Assembly: GCF_046054165.1 (NCBI RefSeq)
Contig: NZ_JBFNXK010000004.1
Span: 124,001-188,000 of the forward strand
Direction: 5' to 3'
Length of the DNA: 64,000 bases
Source: Celerinatantimonas sp046054165
GTDB lineage: Bacteria; Pseudomonadota; Gammaproteobacteria; Enterobacterales; Celerinatantimonadaceae
Below are positions 8,851-17,679 of the stretch, piece after piece (position 1 is the first letter of the stretch; the number at the start of each line of letters is the position of its first letter). Under the pieces are notes generated by a model. The model was given only the letters and a program-made list of their open reading frames with translations. It was not told where the DNA came from and searched no databases. The translations under genes and the position numbers were made by a program.

Positions 8851-9381
8851 TCAATCTCCCCATCCATCTAAACAGCGAGACCAACGCCCTATTTGACATT
8901 GACTCTCCCCCTCGCGTTTCAAGGCAAAAATATCAGCTTGAGGGATCCCGGCATCAATATAAGCCGCAAAATCCGTTGAAGAATCGCCATAAGCGGCTCC
9001 AATGACCCAACCTTCTATCATCAGTTGTTTTAAAATTCTGACTTTAAATGGCGTTGGATTTCTTGATTCATGCCATGATTTAGGAACAAAAATATATCCG
9101 TCCGGAAATCCATTACGATGGAGCCAGTTTGGGATCCCAGCTTGAAACATCGGGATCCGGGCACTTAAATAAGTCACCTGATATCCTTGATCCACATAGT
9201 GTTGAACGGCTTTGGCGGCTCCGGCTCGGACCGACCAAATTTTCATGGGTGTCGGCGTCAGTGTCCCATCAATATCAAAGACAACAATTTTGCCATCTTT
9301 GGGTGCAACGAAGACCTTGGAAGAGGGTAATGTCGTACATCCAGCCAGCAATATGAAAAACACGATGACTATTTTTTGCAT
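8851..9381 (-). CDS. HAD-superfamily lipoprotein (lipin/LNS2-like phosphatase domain)
   Basis: 176 residues. The N-terminus is a lipoprotein signal ending in LLAGC, so Cys15 should be lipidated and the protein anchored in the periplasm. The HAD nucleophile motif DIDGTLT lies at 36-42, motif II is YLSAR, a conserved Lys lies in the KVRILKQLM region, and motif IV is GDSSTDFAAY. All four catalytic elements are present. The small size and motif spacing resemble the LNS2/lipin-type HAD domain. The substrate is unknown. It is a single gene, with nothing nearby that explains its role. Confidence 0.8.
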   Translation of the reverse strand: MQKIVIVFFILLAGCTTLPSSKVFVAPKDGKIVVFDIDGTLTPTPMKIWSVRAGAAKAVQHYVDQGYQVTYLSARIPMFQAGIPNWLHRNGFPDGYIFVPKSWHESRNPTPFKVRILKQLMIEGWVIGAAYGDSSTDFAAYIDAGIPQADIFALKREGESQCQIGRWSRCLDGWGD

Positions 9382-9528
9382 TTTGTTCTACTAAAACGAG
9401 GGAGCGATAAAACAAACAGCGTCGCTAACCTTAGCATGGACATCTCACCATAAAGACAAATATTTGCGGGTAAGTCGCGGTAGCACTCATCATTTGAATG
9501 CTATCTACTCCGTTTAAACCCAAACGGA

Positions 9529-10383
9529 TCACGGCTTCATCTGATGCAAATGGGTAAAATAGTCCCGTAAGGTATGATGTCCGTATTCCGGTGCCCGCAT
9601 ATCCATCGCCAGTACCGTCATAAAGAATTCCAGTGGACCATAAACCGTTTGGGGCGTCAGAAACGTCACACTTTTCATAAACGCGACTCGAACCCAATCA
9701 GGAATATACGTTATTTTAGGTGGTTGGCCTAACACGTGAAAAGCTAAGGTCGCAATTTCATGCTGCGTCAGGGTTTCCGGGCCACCAATCGCAAATTCAG
9801 TCTCAGAAGACGCTATCGCATCCACACAAGCAACCGCCAGATCGGCTCCATGAATCGGATTGGCACGTAGACTCCCATTTCCGAATAGATAAACACGGCC
9901 TTTTTGGGCCATCTTAAAAATTTCAGAGATATCAGAGAAAAAACCATTCGGCCGAATGACGCAATAATCGATTCCTGAATTTTTTAGTTGCTCCACAAAT
10001 TGTTCTTTCGCATCACATATTTTTAGATGCCGAAGCTCTTCCCCCCGCAGGACCCCCACATAGATAAATTTGCGAACGCCACTGAGCAACGCCTCATGCA
10101 ATAAATTCATATTGGCCTGATAATCGACATCTCGATAACTCAGCCCATCTTTTTGCCGAGTGATCCCCACCGTTGAAATCACAACGTCGATATTCTGGCA
10201 GCACTGACGTAACGTCTCCGGCTGGGTTAATTCGGCCTGAATAACTTCACTGGCTTCAATATGATGCGCCTGTAACTTCTCCGGGCTGCGCGCAATAACT
10301 CTAAAAAAGCAGTGACGACGTTGCAACTCCTTGGCGATATAACATCCCAGATATCCTGTCGCTCCCGCCAACAAAATCTTCAT
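9529..10383 (-). CDS. NAD(P)-binding epimerase/reductase, atypical SDR
   Basis: 284 residues from the ATG at 10383, which has AAGGA upstream; an in-frame ATG eleven codons earlier lacks one. The first residues carry the Rossmann motif GATGYLGCYIA, followed by ISTVGITR and a region with KFIYVGVLRG. IRPNGFFSDI and IHGADLAVACV are typical of the extended/atypical SDRs (NmrA-like or SDR_a5). A canonical YxxxK pair is not obvious, so it may be a binding or regulatory protein or a reductase of quinone-type substrates. Single gene, function unassigned. Confidence 0.75.
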   Translation of the reverse strand: MKILLAGATGYLGCYIAKELQRRHCFFRVIARSPEKLQAHHIEASEVIQAELTQPETLRQCCQNIDVVISTVGITRQKDGLSYRDVDYQANMNLLHEALLSGVRKFIYVGVLRGEELRHLKICDAKEQFVEQLKNSGIDYCVIRPNGFFSDISEIFKMAQKGRVYLFGNGSLRANPIHGADLAVACVDAIASSETEFAIGGPETLTQHEIATLAFHVLGQPPKITYIPDWVRVAFMKSVTFLTPQTVYGPLEFFMTVLAMDMRAPEYGHHTLRDYFTHLHQMKP

Positions 10384-10551
10384 GCTGGATCCTTCATGTA
10401 TTGCATGGCATTCCATGTGCTATTCCCAAATAGTCAATGCATAGCATAGCGGATCTTTCATCCGTAAATCACACACCCTAAATCAGATAAAAATCACGCC
10501 ATATTCCAAAAGAATCGTTGCCATACCCGTCTAATCTCTCAGCCATTTAAA

Positions 10552-10585
10552 CTAAAACGGCGCAGTGATTTTTCACCACTGCGCC
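10552..10585 (-). terminator. Terminator of chemoreceptor gene 1
   Basis: A 9-bp stem, GGCGCAGTG with CACTGCGCC, is followed on the minus strand by TTTTAG. The same element with one mismatch occurs at 13168-13201 after the second chemoreceptor, so it was part of the duplicated segment. Confidence 0.85.
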
Positions 10586-10620
10586 GACGTCTCCGAACTC
10601 ACCGCCTTTGAAAACGTGCT

Positions 10621-12204
10621 TTAGACTCGAAATCCACGAGTCGATTCATCCAATTCTGTCGCCAACGAATGTAACTCTGATACCGTCTGATGACATGATT
10701 CGATAGAATCTGCGGTTTCTTTCACCATATTGGAAATCGCTTCAATATGTTTCGCCAGCTCTTCAGCAGCCAGTTCCTGTTCATTGGTCGATACCGCCAC
10801 TTCCCGGATCATATCTAAAGTATCCCCGGAGCTGACTTTGATACTATTAAACATTTCGGTCGCTTCAGTAGAACTGGCCACACTGCTTTCAACTTTGCTG
10901 ACCACTGATTGCAGTGCATCCGCCACCACCTGAGTTTCATTCTGAATTTCCTGATTGGTATCGGTAATTTCAGCAGTCGCTTTAGACGTTCTGGCCGCCA
11001 AAGTTCGAACTTCATCCGCTACCACGGCAAATCCCCGACCCTGCTCGCCGGCCCGGGCTGCTTCAATTGCGGCATTCAGTGCCAGAAGGTTGGTCTGTTC
11101 CGCAATATCTCGGATCGAATTCACGATATCCCCAATCCGGTTGGACCGTTCCTGTAACTGAATAAAGTCCTGCATCGACTGGCTAATTTCTGCCGAAATC
11201 TGCTGAATAAAATCACTCGTCTGATGAACCACGCTCTCGCCATTGGTACAAACCTCAAGGGCTTGTTCCGAGTTGGTTTCGGTACGTTCCGTATTATGTG
11301 AAATCTCCCGAATACAACTCGATAACTCCTGAATCGAAGCCGCCGTCGACATCGAGGCATCGGATGAGCCTTTAGATGCTTTGGTAATGGTTGCAACTTC
11401 TTGCGCCAAATCGGAGGCCGCCTGACTCAGCTGATTGGATCCGGTCTGCACCCCGATGGCCATCTGCCGCAGGGATTTTTGCATCATTGCAATCGATCCG
11501 AGCAAACTCTCTTCCCGGTATTTGCCTTCAATCACTTCCGAGAGATCACCGTCCGCGATCTGTCGGGTCACTTCCAAAGCGTAATCAGGATCGCCACCGA
11601 GTTTTCTTAAAATTGAGCGGGCCACATTCAATGCAATAAACAACACGATGATAAAGATAGGGATCGCCACCAGCAAAAAGGTCTTCGCAAAGTTGTAGTA
11701 AGCCGAATCGACATCATCCATATACACGCCGTATCCGATAACCCAGTTCCATTCCGGCAGTTTGATAATGCCATTCACTTTCAGAACTTTAGTCTGTGTA
11801 CCTGGTTTTACATTCATCTCAACGACAAAATCAGTCACCTTATTTTGCAATCGTTGCATGTGCATGGTGTAGGAACTCTGAGGCTGACCAATTTTTTTAG
11901 GGTTCACATGCACCCGAGCCATCGTATGATTATCATTGGCCCAAATATAGGAACTGCCATGTCGCATCGCAGATAACAAGGTGACCACTCGTTTTTCGGC
12001 CTCTTCCCGAGAGATTTCCCCTTTATCAGCTGCATGCACATAGCTAAGCGACTGATCTCTGGCGAACGTCAGTATTGACTGAATTTCATGTTTTCGACTT
12101 TCAACCAAATTATCTTTAATCGAATGAAGTCCAAACACAGCTGTCAACACAAACCCTAAAAAGGTCGCGACCACCAAGATGACCATCTGTTTCGTGAGAT
12201 TCAT
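10621..12204 (-). CDS. Methyl-accepting chemotaxis protein, copy 1
   Basis: 527 residues. Membrane segment 1 (about 7-26), a periplasmic single-Cache domain (about 30-172, with SYIWANDNH and EWNWVIGYGVYMDDVD typical of sCache_2), membrane segment 2 (about 175-195), HAMP (about 196-250) and the cytoplasmic signalling coil. The hairpin tip holds DIAEQTNLLALNAAIEAARA. The protein senses a ligand and controls CheA at the cell pole. There is no C-terminal NWxxF pentapeptide. It is nearly identical to the gene at 13237 outside residues 94-146 of the sensor domain. Small carboxylates are common sCache_2 ligands, but the ligand here is unknown. Confidence 0.95.
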   Translation of the reverse strand: MNLTKQMVILVVATFLGFVLTAVFGLHSIKDNLVESRKHEIQSILTFARDQSLSYVHAADKGEISREEAEKRVVTLLSAMRHGSSYIWANDNHTMARVHVNPKKIGQPQSSYTMHMQRLQNKVTDFVVEMNVKPGTQTKVLKVNGIIKLPEWNWVIGYGVYMDDVDSAYYNFAKTFLLVAIPIFIIVLFIALNVARSILRKLGGDPDYALEVTRQIADGDLSEVIEGKYREESLLGSIAMMQKSLRQMAIGVQTGSNQLSQAASDLAQEVATITKASKGSSDASMSTAASIQELSSCIREISHNTERTETNSEQALEVCTNGESVVHQTSDFIQQISAEISQSMQDFIQLQERSNRIGDIVNSIRDIAEQTNLLALNAAIEAARAGEQGRGFAVVADEVRTLAARTSKATAEITDTNQEIQNETQVVADALQSVVSKVESSVASSTEATEMFNSIKVSSGDTLDMIREVAVSTNEQELAAEELAKHIEAISNMVKETADSIESCHQTVSELHSLATELDESTRGFRV

Positions 12205-12591
12205 ACTTTATCCTTAAATCAATTGACGCCCTGTCTTTATCTAGTAATTAACTTAAAACTCATTTAATAAGTTTTAAAACTGTTTTAAACAAAAACTATA
12301 GATAAAACCACTCTATAGTATGATGCATTCATTCTATAATTCGTCGTGATCCATCACTCAAAAAATAAAATATGGTTTTATAATTTTCTTATTTAATATT
12401 AACTAAAAAAATTAAAAGTGTCGCTAACATAATCCCATCCTATTTAAGATCAGACTTCATTCTATTTTCATATCTGCTCATTGGTAAAGATTGGGATGGT
12501 TAAAACAGCGGCGAGATCTACAAAAAATAATGTGAGGCTCCGGTGCCATAATAACCTGTAACAGACCCGAAGCCGTGCAAGGAAAGCAACG
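12205..12591. other. Duplicated upstream region of chemoreceptor 1 with decayed promoter
   Basis: This stretch is the diverged counterpart of 14821-15300. Matching blocks include GTATGATGCATTCAT against GTATGAGGCATTCAT and GGTTAAAACAGC against GGTTAAAATAGC. Where the intact copy has the FNR-type site TTGATATACATCAA, this copy reads CGAGATCTACAA, so both half-sites are damaged. CCATAAT, the likely -10 region, is retained. Confidence 0.65.
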
Positions 12592-12811
12592 ATAAAGGCT
12601 CTCAGCAGCACTACCGGCGCACTGCTGAAAGTGATATGCATGAGGTATACAGAGATCAAATACCCCTTCGTCCGCCCCGCCCAGAGAGCAAACATCGTTT
12701 GTGGTTCGAGTATATTCACTCATTAAAAAGGATGAGTCCACATGGGTATGAATGTCTTCATGGATGCATTTCGAACATCCGTTTCCCCATGGCTCAATGC
12801 TGAATAATTAA
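12592..12811 (+). pseudogene. Decayed copy of the small His/Met-rich exported protein gene
   Basis: The region aligns with the intact gene at 15301-15534. The AAGGA ribosome site is present but the start codon position reads ATA (12592-12594) in place of ATG. GTATACAG recurs at the same offset (53 against 54 bases from the start). GGATGAG, ACAT-GG-ATGAA-TGTC and ATGGATGCATT recur near the 3' end in the same order. About 13 bases are missing in the middle, so the frame is broken. It is the relic of a tandem duplication that also made the two chemoreceptors. Confidence 0.75.
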
Positions 12812-13167
12812 CCTATTATTCAATCTATATGATCTATTTAAATCGATAGCGTGCCTAAAAATAATAGGTCATTCTGGTAAAGATGTAATATCCATACATC
12901 CTTTAACCCGAGGTCATTTTATAACTAAAATGATTACTAATTAGTCAAATTAAAATCACTCATATATTCATAATAAAAATATTATGAGCACTGAAAAAAA
13001 TAAATCTCACTCACAAAATTCATGCGAAACATAACTTATAAAACTCACGCTCCGTGATCGCATCGAGTATAAAAAAACAATCCCACGCAATTGCACCGAA
13101 AACTCAACTAAAGCTCGTGAAAACAAGAGTCGACGATGATACGCGTCTAATCTCTCGGTCATTTAAA
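12812..13167. other. Intergenic region between relic and second terminator
   Basis: About 350 bases of AT-rich DNA with no open frame of note. It contains the junction of the tandem duplication, because the sequence from about 13145 onward again matches that at about 10530. I could not place the exact joint. Confidence 0.4.
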
Positions 13168-13201
13168 CTAAAACGGCGCAATGATTTTGCACCACTGCGC
13201 C
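13168..13201 (-). terminator. Terminator of chemoreceptor gene 2
   Basis: Stem GGCGCAATG with CACTGCGCC (one mismatch), followed on the minus strand by TTTTAG. It is a copy of the terminator at 10552-10585. Confidence 0.8.
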
Positions 13202-13236
13202 GACGTCTCCGAACTCACCGCCTTTGAAAACGTGCT

Positions 13237-14820
13237 TTAGACTCGAAATCCACGAGTCGATTCATCCAATTCTGTCGCCAACGAATGTAACTCTGATACC
13301 GTCTGATGACATGATTCGATAGAATCTGCGGTTTCTTTCACCATATTGGAAATCGCTTCAATATGTTTCGCCAGCTCTTCAGCCGCCAGTTCCTGTTCAT
13401 TGGTTGATACCGCCACTTCCCGGATCATATCTAAAGTATCCCCGGAGCTGACTTTGATACTATTAAACATCTGGGTCGCTTCGGTAGAACTGGCCACACT
13501 GCTTTCAACTTTGCTGACCACCGATTGCAGCGCATCCGCCACCACCTGGGTTTCATTCTGAATTTCCTGATTGGTATCGGTGATTTCAGTGGTTGCTTGC
13601 GATGTTCTGGCCGCCAAGGTCCGAACTTCATCCGCTACCACGGCAAATCCCCGACCCTGCTCGCCGGCCCGGGCCGCTTCAATCGCCGCATTCAGTGCCA
13701 GAAGGTTGGTCTGTTCCGCAATATCTCGGATCGAATTCACGATATTGCCAATCCGGTTGGACCGTTCCTGTAACTGAATAAAGTCCTGCATCGACTGGCT
13801 AATTTCTGCCGAAATTTGCTGAATAAAATCACGGGTCCGATGTACCACCGTCTCGCCATTGGTACAAACCTCAAGGGCTTGTTCCGAATTGGTTTCGGTA
13901 CGTTCCGTATTATGTGAAATCTCCCGAATACAACTCGACAACTCCTGAATCGACGCCGCTGTCGACATCGAGGCATCGGATGAGCCTTTAGATGCTTTGG
14001 TAATGGTTGCAATCTGTTGCGTCAAATCGGAGGCCGCCTGACTCAGCTGATTGGATCCGGTCTGCACCCCGATGGCCATCTGCCGCAGGGATTTCTGCAT
14101 CACCGCAATCGATCCGAGCAAACTCTCTTCCCGGTATTTGCCTTCAATCACTTCCGAGAGATCACCGTCCGCGATCTGTCGGGTCACTTCCAAAGCGTAA
14201 TCTGGATCGCCCCCGAGTTTTCTTAAAATTGAGCGGGCCACATTCAATGCAATAAACAACACGATGATAAAGATAGGGATCGCCACCAGCAAAAAGGTCT
14301 TCGCAAAGTTGTAGTAAGCCGAATCGACATCATCCATATACACGCCATATCCGATAACCCAGTTCCATTCCGGCAGTTTAATATACCCATTCACTTTCAG
14401 AACTTCAGTTTGCGTGCCTGGTTTTACATTCGTCACAACTCTAAAAGGCACCATTTCATGCTGTAATTGCTGTATATGCTGGGCATAAAATTTTTGAAAC
14501 AGACCGATCTTTTCAGGATTCACATGCACCCGAGCAATGGCATGGTTATCATTAGCCCAGATATAGGAACTGCCATGTCGCATCGCAGATAACAAGGTGA
14601 CCACTCGTTTTTCGGCCTCTTCCCGAGAGATTTCCCCTTTATCAGCTGCATGTACGTAACTCAATGACTGATCTCTGGCAAACATCAATATGGACTGAAT
14701 TTCATGTTTTCGACTTTCAACCAAATTATCTTTAAGCGAATGAAGTCCAAACACGGCCGTCAGCACAAGTCCTAAAAAACTAGCCACAACGAGGATTACC
14801 ATCTGTTTCGTGAGATTCAT
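13237..14820 (-). CDS. Methyl-accepting chemotaxis protein, copy 2
   Basis: 527 residues, same length and domain order as copy 1: membrane segment, sCache_2-type sensor (about 30-172), membrane segment, HAMP, signalling domain with DIAEQTNLLALNAAIEAARA at the tip. There are no insertions or deletions between the two proteins. Differences cluster in residues 94-146: for example GLFQKFYAQHIQQLQHEM here against GQPQSSYTMHMQRLQNKV in copy 1. The cytoplasmic half differs at only a few positions. I infer that the copies feed the same pathway but respond to different ligands or affinities. It is divergent from the small exported protein gene. Confidence 0.95.
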   Translation of the reverse strand: MNLTKQMVILVVASFLGLVLTAVFGLHSLKDNLVESRKHEIQSILMFARDQSLSYVHAADKGEISREEAEKRVVTLLSAMRHGSSYIWANDNHAIARVHVNPEKIGLFQKFYAQHIQQLQHEMVPFRVVTNVKPGTQTEVLKVNGYIKLPEWNWVIGYGVYMDDVDSAYYNFAKTFLLVAIPIFIIVLFIALNVARSILRKLGGDPDYALEVTRQIADGDLSEVIEGKYREESLLGSIAVMQKSLRQMAIGVQTGSNQLSQAASDLTQQIATITKASKGSSDASMSTAASIQELSSCIREISHNTERTETNSEQALEVCTNGETVVHRTRDFIQQISAEISQSMQDFIQLQERSNRIGNIVNSIRDIAEQTNLLALNAAIEAARAGEQGRGFAVVADEVRTLAARTSQATTEITDTNQEIQNETQVVADALQSVVSKVESSVASSTEATQMFNSIKVSSGDTLDMIREVAVSTNEQELAAEELAKHIEAISNMVKETADSIESCHQTVSELHSLATELDESTRGFRV

Positions 14821-15171
14821 GTTTTGTCCTTAACTCAAGGGATACCAAACCTGATTTAGGCAAGGCTGACATTATCCCGTGCCGTTATGCGGCGATTAAC
14901 GCCGAATCAACCAGACTCAGTGCGGCCCGATGGGGTCATCGAAAGGTCCACAGTCCTTAGAACCCACAGTATGAGGCATTCATCCTATCATCCGTCGTGA
15001 TCGATGGCTCAAAAGTGAAATGATGTTTTATTAATTTAAATACAGTGCATCAATTATTGGAATATAAGCGGTTTTAAATGCAGGAAAGACTTGTTCAAGC
15101 TCGGCTCATCCCGATATGAAATGTCAGCCAATCGGTCAATTTTTGTAAAGTTTTGTATGGTTAAAATAGCT

Positions 15172-15214
15172 TTGATATACATCAAAAAATAATGGAATTC
15201 ATAGGCGCCATAAT
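15172..15214 (+). promoter_or_regulatory. FNR-type site with class II promoter spacing
   Basis: TTGATATACATCAA (15172-15185) matches the FNR consensus TTGAT-N4-ATCAA at every defined position. CATAAT (15209-15214) follows at the distance expected of a -10 element when the site is centred near -41.5. The predicted transcript starts near 15221 and covers the small exported protein gene. This suggests induction when oxygen is low. A CRP-like protein cannot be excluded but fits the site less well. Confidence 0.72.
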
Positions 15215-15300
15215 TTAACGGACGTTGAGCCTTCATGATTATTTTTACAACCATGAATGAACAACAGACCCAAAGTAGAGAAACCCAAAAGGAGCATCAG

Positions 15301-15534
15301 ATGAAATCAATTACTATCGCCGCATGTGCCGCCGTAGTTGGCGTGGTCGTTGGCGTATACAGTGTCAGTGCCATTGCCGATAATCAACCCGGCATTCAGG
15401 CTGGATACAGCACATCCATTGGCCATCACGGTTATGCTCAGCATCCGGGATGGATGAGCGAACATTGGCATGAAATGTCCCAATGGATGCATTCCGGACA
15501 TCACGGCAACGGTTGCCCAATGTTCGATGATTAG
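15301..15534 (+). CDS. Small exported His/Met-rich protein, probably metal-binding
   Basis: 77 residues from the ATG at 15301, which has AAGGAG seven bases upstream; longer starts have none. A signal peptide covers about 1-25 (ITIAACAAVVGVVVGVYSVS then AIADN). The mature part is short and rich in His, Met and Trp: HHGYAQHPGWMSEHWHEMSQ, then WMHSGHHGNGCPMFDD, with one Cys. The composition suggests periplasmic copper, nickel or haem-related binding, but no known family is recognised. It lies behind an FNR-type promoter and is divergent from a chemoreceptor gene. A decayed second copy lies at 12592. Confidence 0.75.
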   Translation: MKSITIAACAAVVGVVVGVYSVSAIADNQPGIQAGYSTSIGHHGYAQHPGWMSEHWHEMSQWMHSGHHGNGCPMFDD

Positions 15535-15588
15535 CTCATCACGTCCCATCCAAGATCCATGGCTACAATGGATTAAGTCACTCAACCT

Positions 15589-15628
15589 CTCTGGCAAAAA
15601 TGCTCTATTCCTACATCCTTTGCCAGAG
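15589..15628. repeat. Inverted repeat between convergent genes
   Basis: Perfect 10-bp arms, CTCTGGCAAA and TTTGCCAGAG, 20 bases apart, between the small exported protein gene and azlD. No T tract follows. It may terminate both transcripts with help from Rho. Confidence 0.45.
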
Positions 15629-15665
15629 GTCCCTTCGTGATCCAAATCTTCAGCACCCGAATATG

Positions 15666-15983
15666 TTAAGGCAGTCCTATCCACCGCAATCCTGCCGTCA
15701 CTAATGCCGCAGACAGAACTACGACTAAAAACGGTAAGCGTTTATAAGCCAATACGGCAGAGACCATCACACCGATCACATGCGCATGACCGGCATAGAG
15801 CTTGCCATCATAAAATGTCGCCAGTACTGCCACCGTAAATAACAACACGGTGCTAAAACGAGTCGTCATGTGCTGCATTGGCTCCGAAAACTGGAATCGA
15901 TTTCCCAGCAAAGGACCCGCTAACCGAAAGAGATAAGTTCCTGCCGCCAGCAACAAAATGCCCCAAATCAAATGTTGGCTCAT
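15666..15983 (-). CDS. azlD: AzlD-family subunit of a branched-chain amino acid exporter
   Basis: 105 residues from the ATG at 15983, which overlaps the azlC stop codon as ATGA. Three to four hydrophobic segments are visible, with AAGTYLFRLAGPLLGNR near the start (conserved Arg) and AVLATFYDG in the middle, as in AzlD/YgaH proteins. AzlD pairs with AzlC to export branched-chain amino acids across the inner membrane. The stop-start overlap indicates translational coupling and a fixed ratio of the two. Substrate is inferred from the family only. Confidence 0.88.
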   Translation of the reverse strand: MSQHLIWGILLLAAGTYLFRLAGPLLGNRFQFSEPMQHMTTRFSTVLLFTVAVLATFYDGKLYAGHAHVIGVMVSAVLAYKRLPFLVVVLSAALVTAGLRWIGLP

Positions 15984-16651
15984 CGACGTTTTCTCCCAAT
16001 ACAGGTTCCAGCCAGTGATAACAATGCAGGAACACCTACCGGGACCCATGGCACCGACACCACGGCGATACCTGCACCAACTCCGGCCGTAATGATATCG
16101 GATGCCGACTTAAAGTGAGGCAAGACCAGCGCCAGAATAATAGCCGGGAACATGGCATCTAACCCCAGCGAGGCCGTATCTTGGATTAAACTTCCCAACG
16201 TTCCCCCTAAAAAGACCCCTAGTGGCCAAAGACCTAAAATACCGAGGCCACACAGCCAATATGATAACTTTCGTTCTCCAGCTGACGGCTGGCTCATGCC
16301 AAAAACCACGCTTTCATCATTCATCACGTGGCACCCCAAGAGAGCCAACGGCCCCCGACCAATCAGATCCCGAACGGATAACCCAAACGGGACATGCCGA
16401 GCATTGACTAATAATCCGGCCAATGCTGCAGAAAACATACTCCCCCCACTGCTCACAATCCCAATAAACAGAAACTCAGATGATCCGGCCAGCACCAATA
16501 TCGAGAGCGAGACGGGCACCCACAAATCGAGTCCGGAACTGACGGAAACGGCGCCATAAGACACGCCGACCAGCCCATCCGCCAGACAGACAAATAGAAT
16601 ATTTCGAATCACCTTTCGCTGGCGCAGACCGGCATAGCTCGAAAACATCAT
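15980..16651 (-). CDS. azlC: AzlC-family subunit of a branched-chain amino acid exporter
   Basis: 223 residues, about six to eight hydrophobic segments. The signature AGSSEFLFIGIVSSGGS (about 55-71) followed by LLVNARHVPFGLSV is the conserved AzlC/YgaZ core. A second conserved piece is GCHVMNDESVVFG. It forms the main channel with AzlD. The gene is divergent from an XRE-cupin regulator, 115 bases away, and the shared region holds a palindrome, so this regulator probably controls it. Confidence 0.9.
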   Translation of the reverse strand: MMFSSYAGLRQRKVIRNILFVCLADGLVGVSYGAVSVSSGLDLWVPVSLSILVLAGSSEFLFIGIVSSGGSMFSAALAGLLVNARHVPFGLSVRDLIGRGPLALLGCHVMNDESVVFGMSQPSAGERKLSYWLCGLGILGLWPLGVFLGGTLGSLIQDTASLGLDAMFPAIILALVLPHFKSASDIITAGVGAGIAVVSVPWVPVGVPALLSLAGTCIGRKRR

Positions 16652-16710
16652 AGCTCCTTATAAAAAACGAATGTATGATATAATGAACAAGAACGAGCAT
16701 CACGTCAAAC

Positions 16711-16724
16711 AAAACGATCGTTTT
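16711..16724. promoter_or_regulatory. Palindromic operator candidate between azlC and its regulator
   Basis: AAAACGATCGTTTT is a perfect 14-base palindrome in the 115-base region shared by azlC and the XRE-cupin gene. TATAAT-like sequences lie on both sides. Binding by the XRE protein is inferred. Confidence 0.5.
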
Positions 16725-16766
16725 ATATAACGAACACTCACTGGATAACGAGAGGTTACGCCAAAG

Positions 16767-17321
16767 ATGGGAAACAGCGCCCCGATAGCACTCATTGCAT
16801 CAGCCTTAGAAAGAGAACGTCGGAAGGCTGGCCTTTCGATCGCCGAAGTAGCCAGAAAAGCGGGGATTGCCAAATCAACATTATCCCAACTCGAAAGTGG
16901 CAGCGGCAATCCGAGTCTGGAAACACTATGGTCCCTTTCTATGGCACTCGATATTCCCTTGACCCGTTTGATCGATCCTCAAAAACCTGCTGTACAAGTT
17001 CGTCGTAAGGGAGAAGGTATCACGGTTACTTCACAGCAAAGCGACTATGTCGCCAATCTATTATCGACCTGTCCTCCGTCAGCGAAACGCGATATCTATC
17101 TGCTACAGGTACAACCCGGAACTCCCCGAGAATCAGAGCCTCATCCCAATGGAGTCATTGAACATATCATCATCTCTCAGGGGCGTGCACGAGTCGGATT
17201 AACCGAGGATCCCATCCAATTATATCCCGGAGACTACATCTCCTATCCGGGGGATCTTCCCCACATTTTTGAGGCTCTGGAACCCGACACCGTAGCCGTA
17301 TTGGTCTTGGAACAAAACTAA
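16767..17321 (+). CDS. XRE-family transcriptional regulator with C-terminal cupin domain
   Basis: 184 residues. The helix-turn-helix lies at about 9-64 (RRKAGLSIAEVARKAGIAKS, then STLSQLESG). The C-terminal part from about 105 forms a cupin, with HPNGVIEHIIISQGRARVGL and YPGDYISYPGDLPHIFEAL carrying the usual small-molecule-binding strands. This architecture is common in local regulators of amino acid or polyamine genes. It is divergent from azlCD, so I infer that it represses or activates them in response to an amino-acid-like ligand. It may also regulate itself. Confidence 0.9.
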   Translation: MGNSAPIALIASALERERRKAGLSIAEVARKAGIAKSTLSQLESGSGNPSLETLWSLSMALDIPLTRLIDPQKPAVQVRRKGEGITVTSQQSDYVANLLSTCPPSAKRDIYLLQVQPGTPRESEPHPNGVIEHIIISQGRARVGLTEDPIQLYPGDYISYPGDLPHIFEALEPDTVAVLVLEQN

Positions 17322-17679
17322 TCGGATGTTTCCAAACGAATGAAATAACAACTATTTTCCTTGCATCATGAGATTTTTCATTAGATAGTCATAGCCAGAT
17401 CAACTCGTTACCAAAGGGACAGACGGGTTGATGTTGATTTCACGGCACAGCCATACTGCGCCCCCCATCCGTGAATGACCTGTTAGGAACTGTTGACCTT
17501 TCGTGGTTGAATCCTGTTCAAATGAAACCCATTTTGAGCAACTCAAAGCCAGTCATCGTGATACGGCACACTGTTTGCCTGACCTAAATAAAGCTCAGAG
17601 GGCTGCAAAAGGAATCATGAAAGATCAACAGCTCCTGGATCCATAACGATAAAAATGCTTTTGATAAGCAGGAGCTTTT
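17322..17679. other. Intergenic region upstream of guanine deaminase
   Basis: 358 bases. I see no open frame, no purine-riboswitch fold and no clear operator. GTTGACCTTTCGTGGTTGAA and the bases after it have the look of an old insertion-sequence end, but I cannot confirm this. Confidence 0.35.

Noticed and set aside
12468..12741. Two overlapping minus-strand frames of 83 and 87 codons
   Set aside because: They lie across the decayed copy of the small exported protein gene, which reads on the other strand and explains the sequence better.
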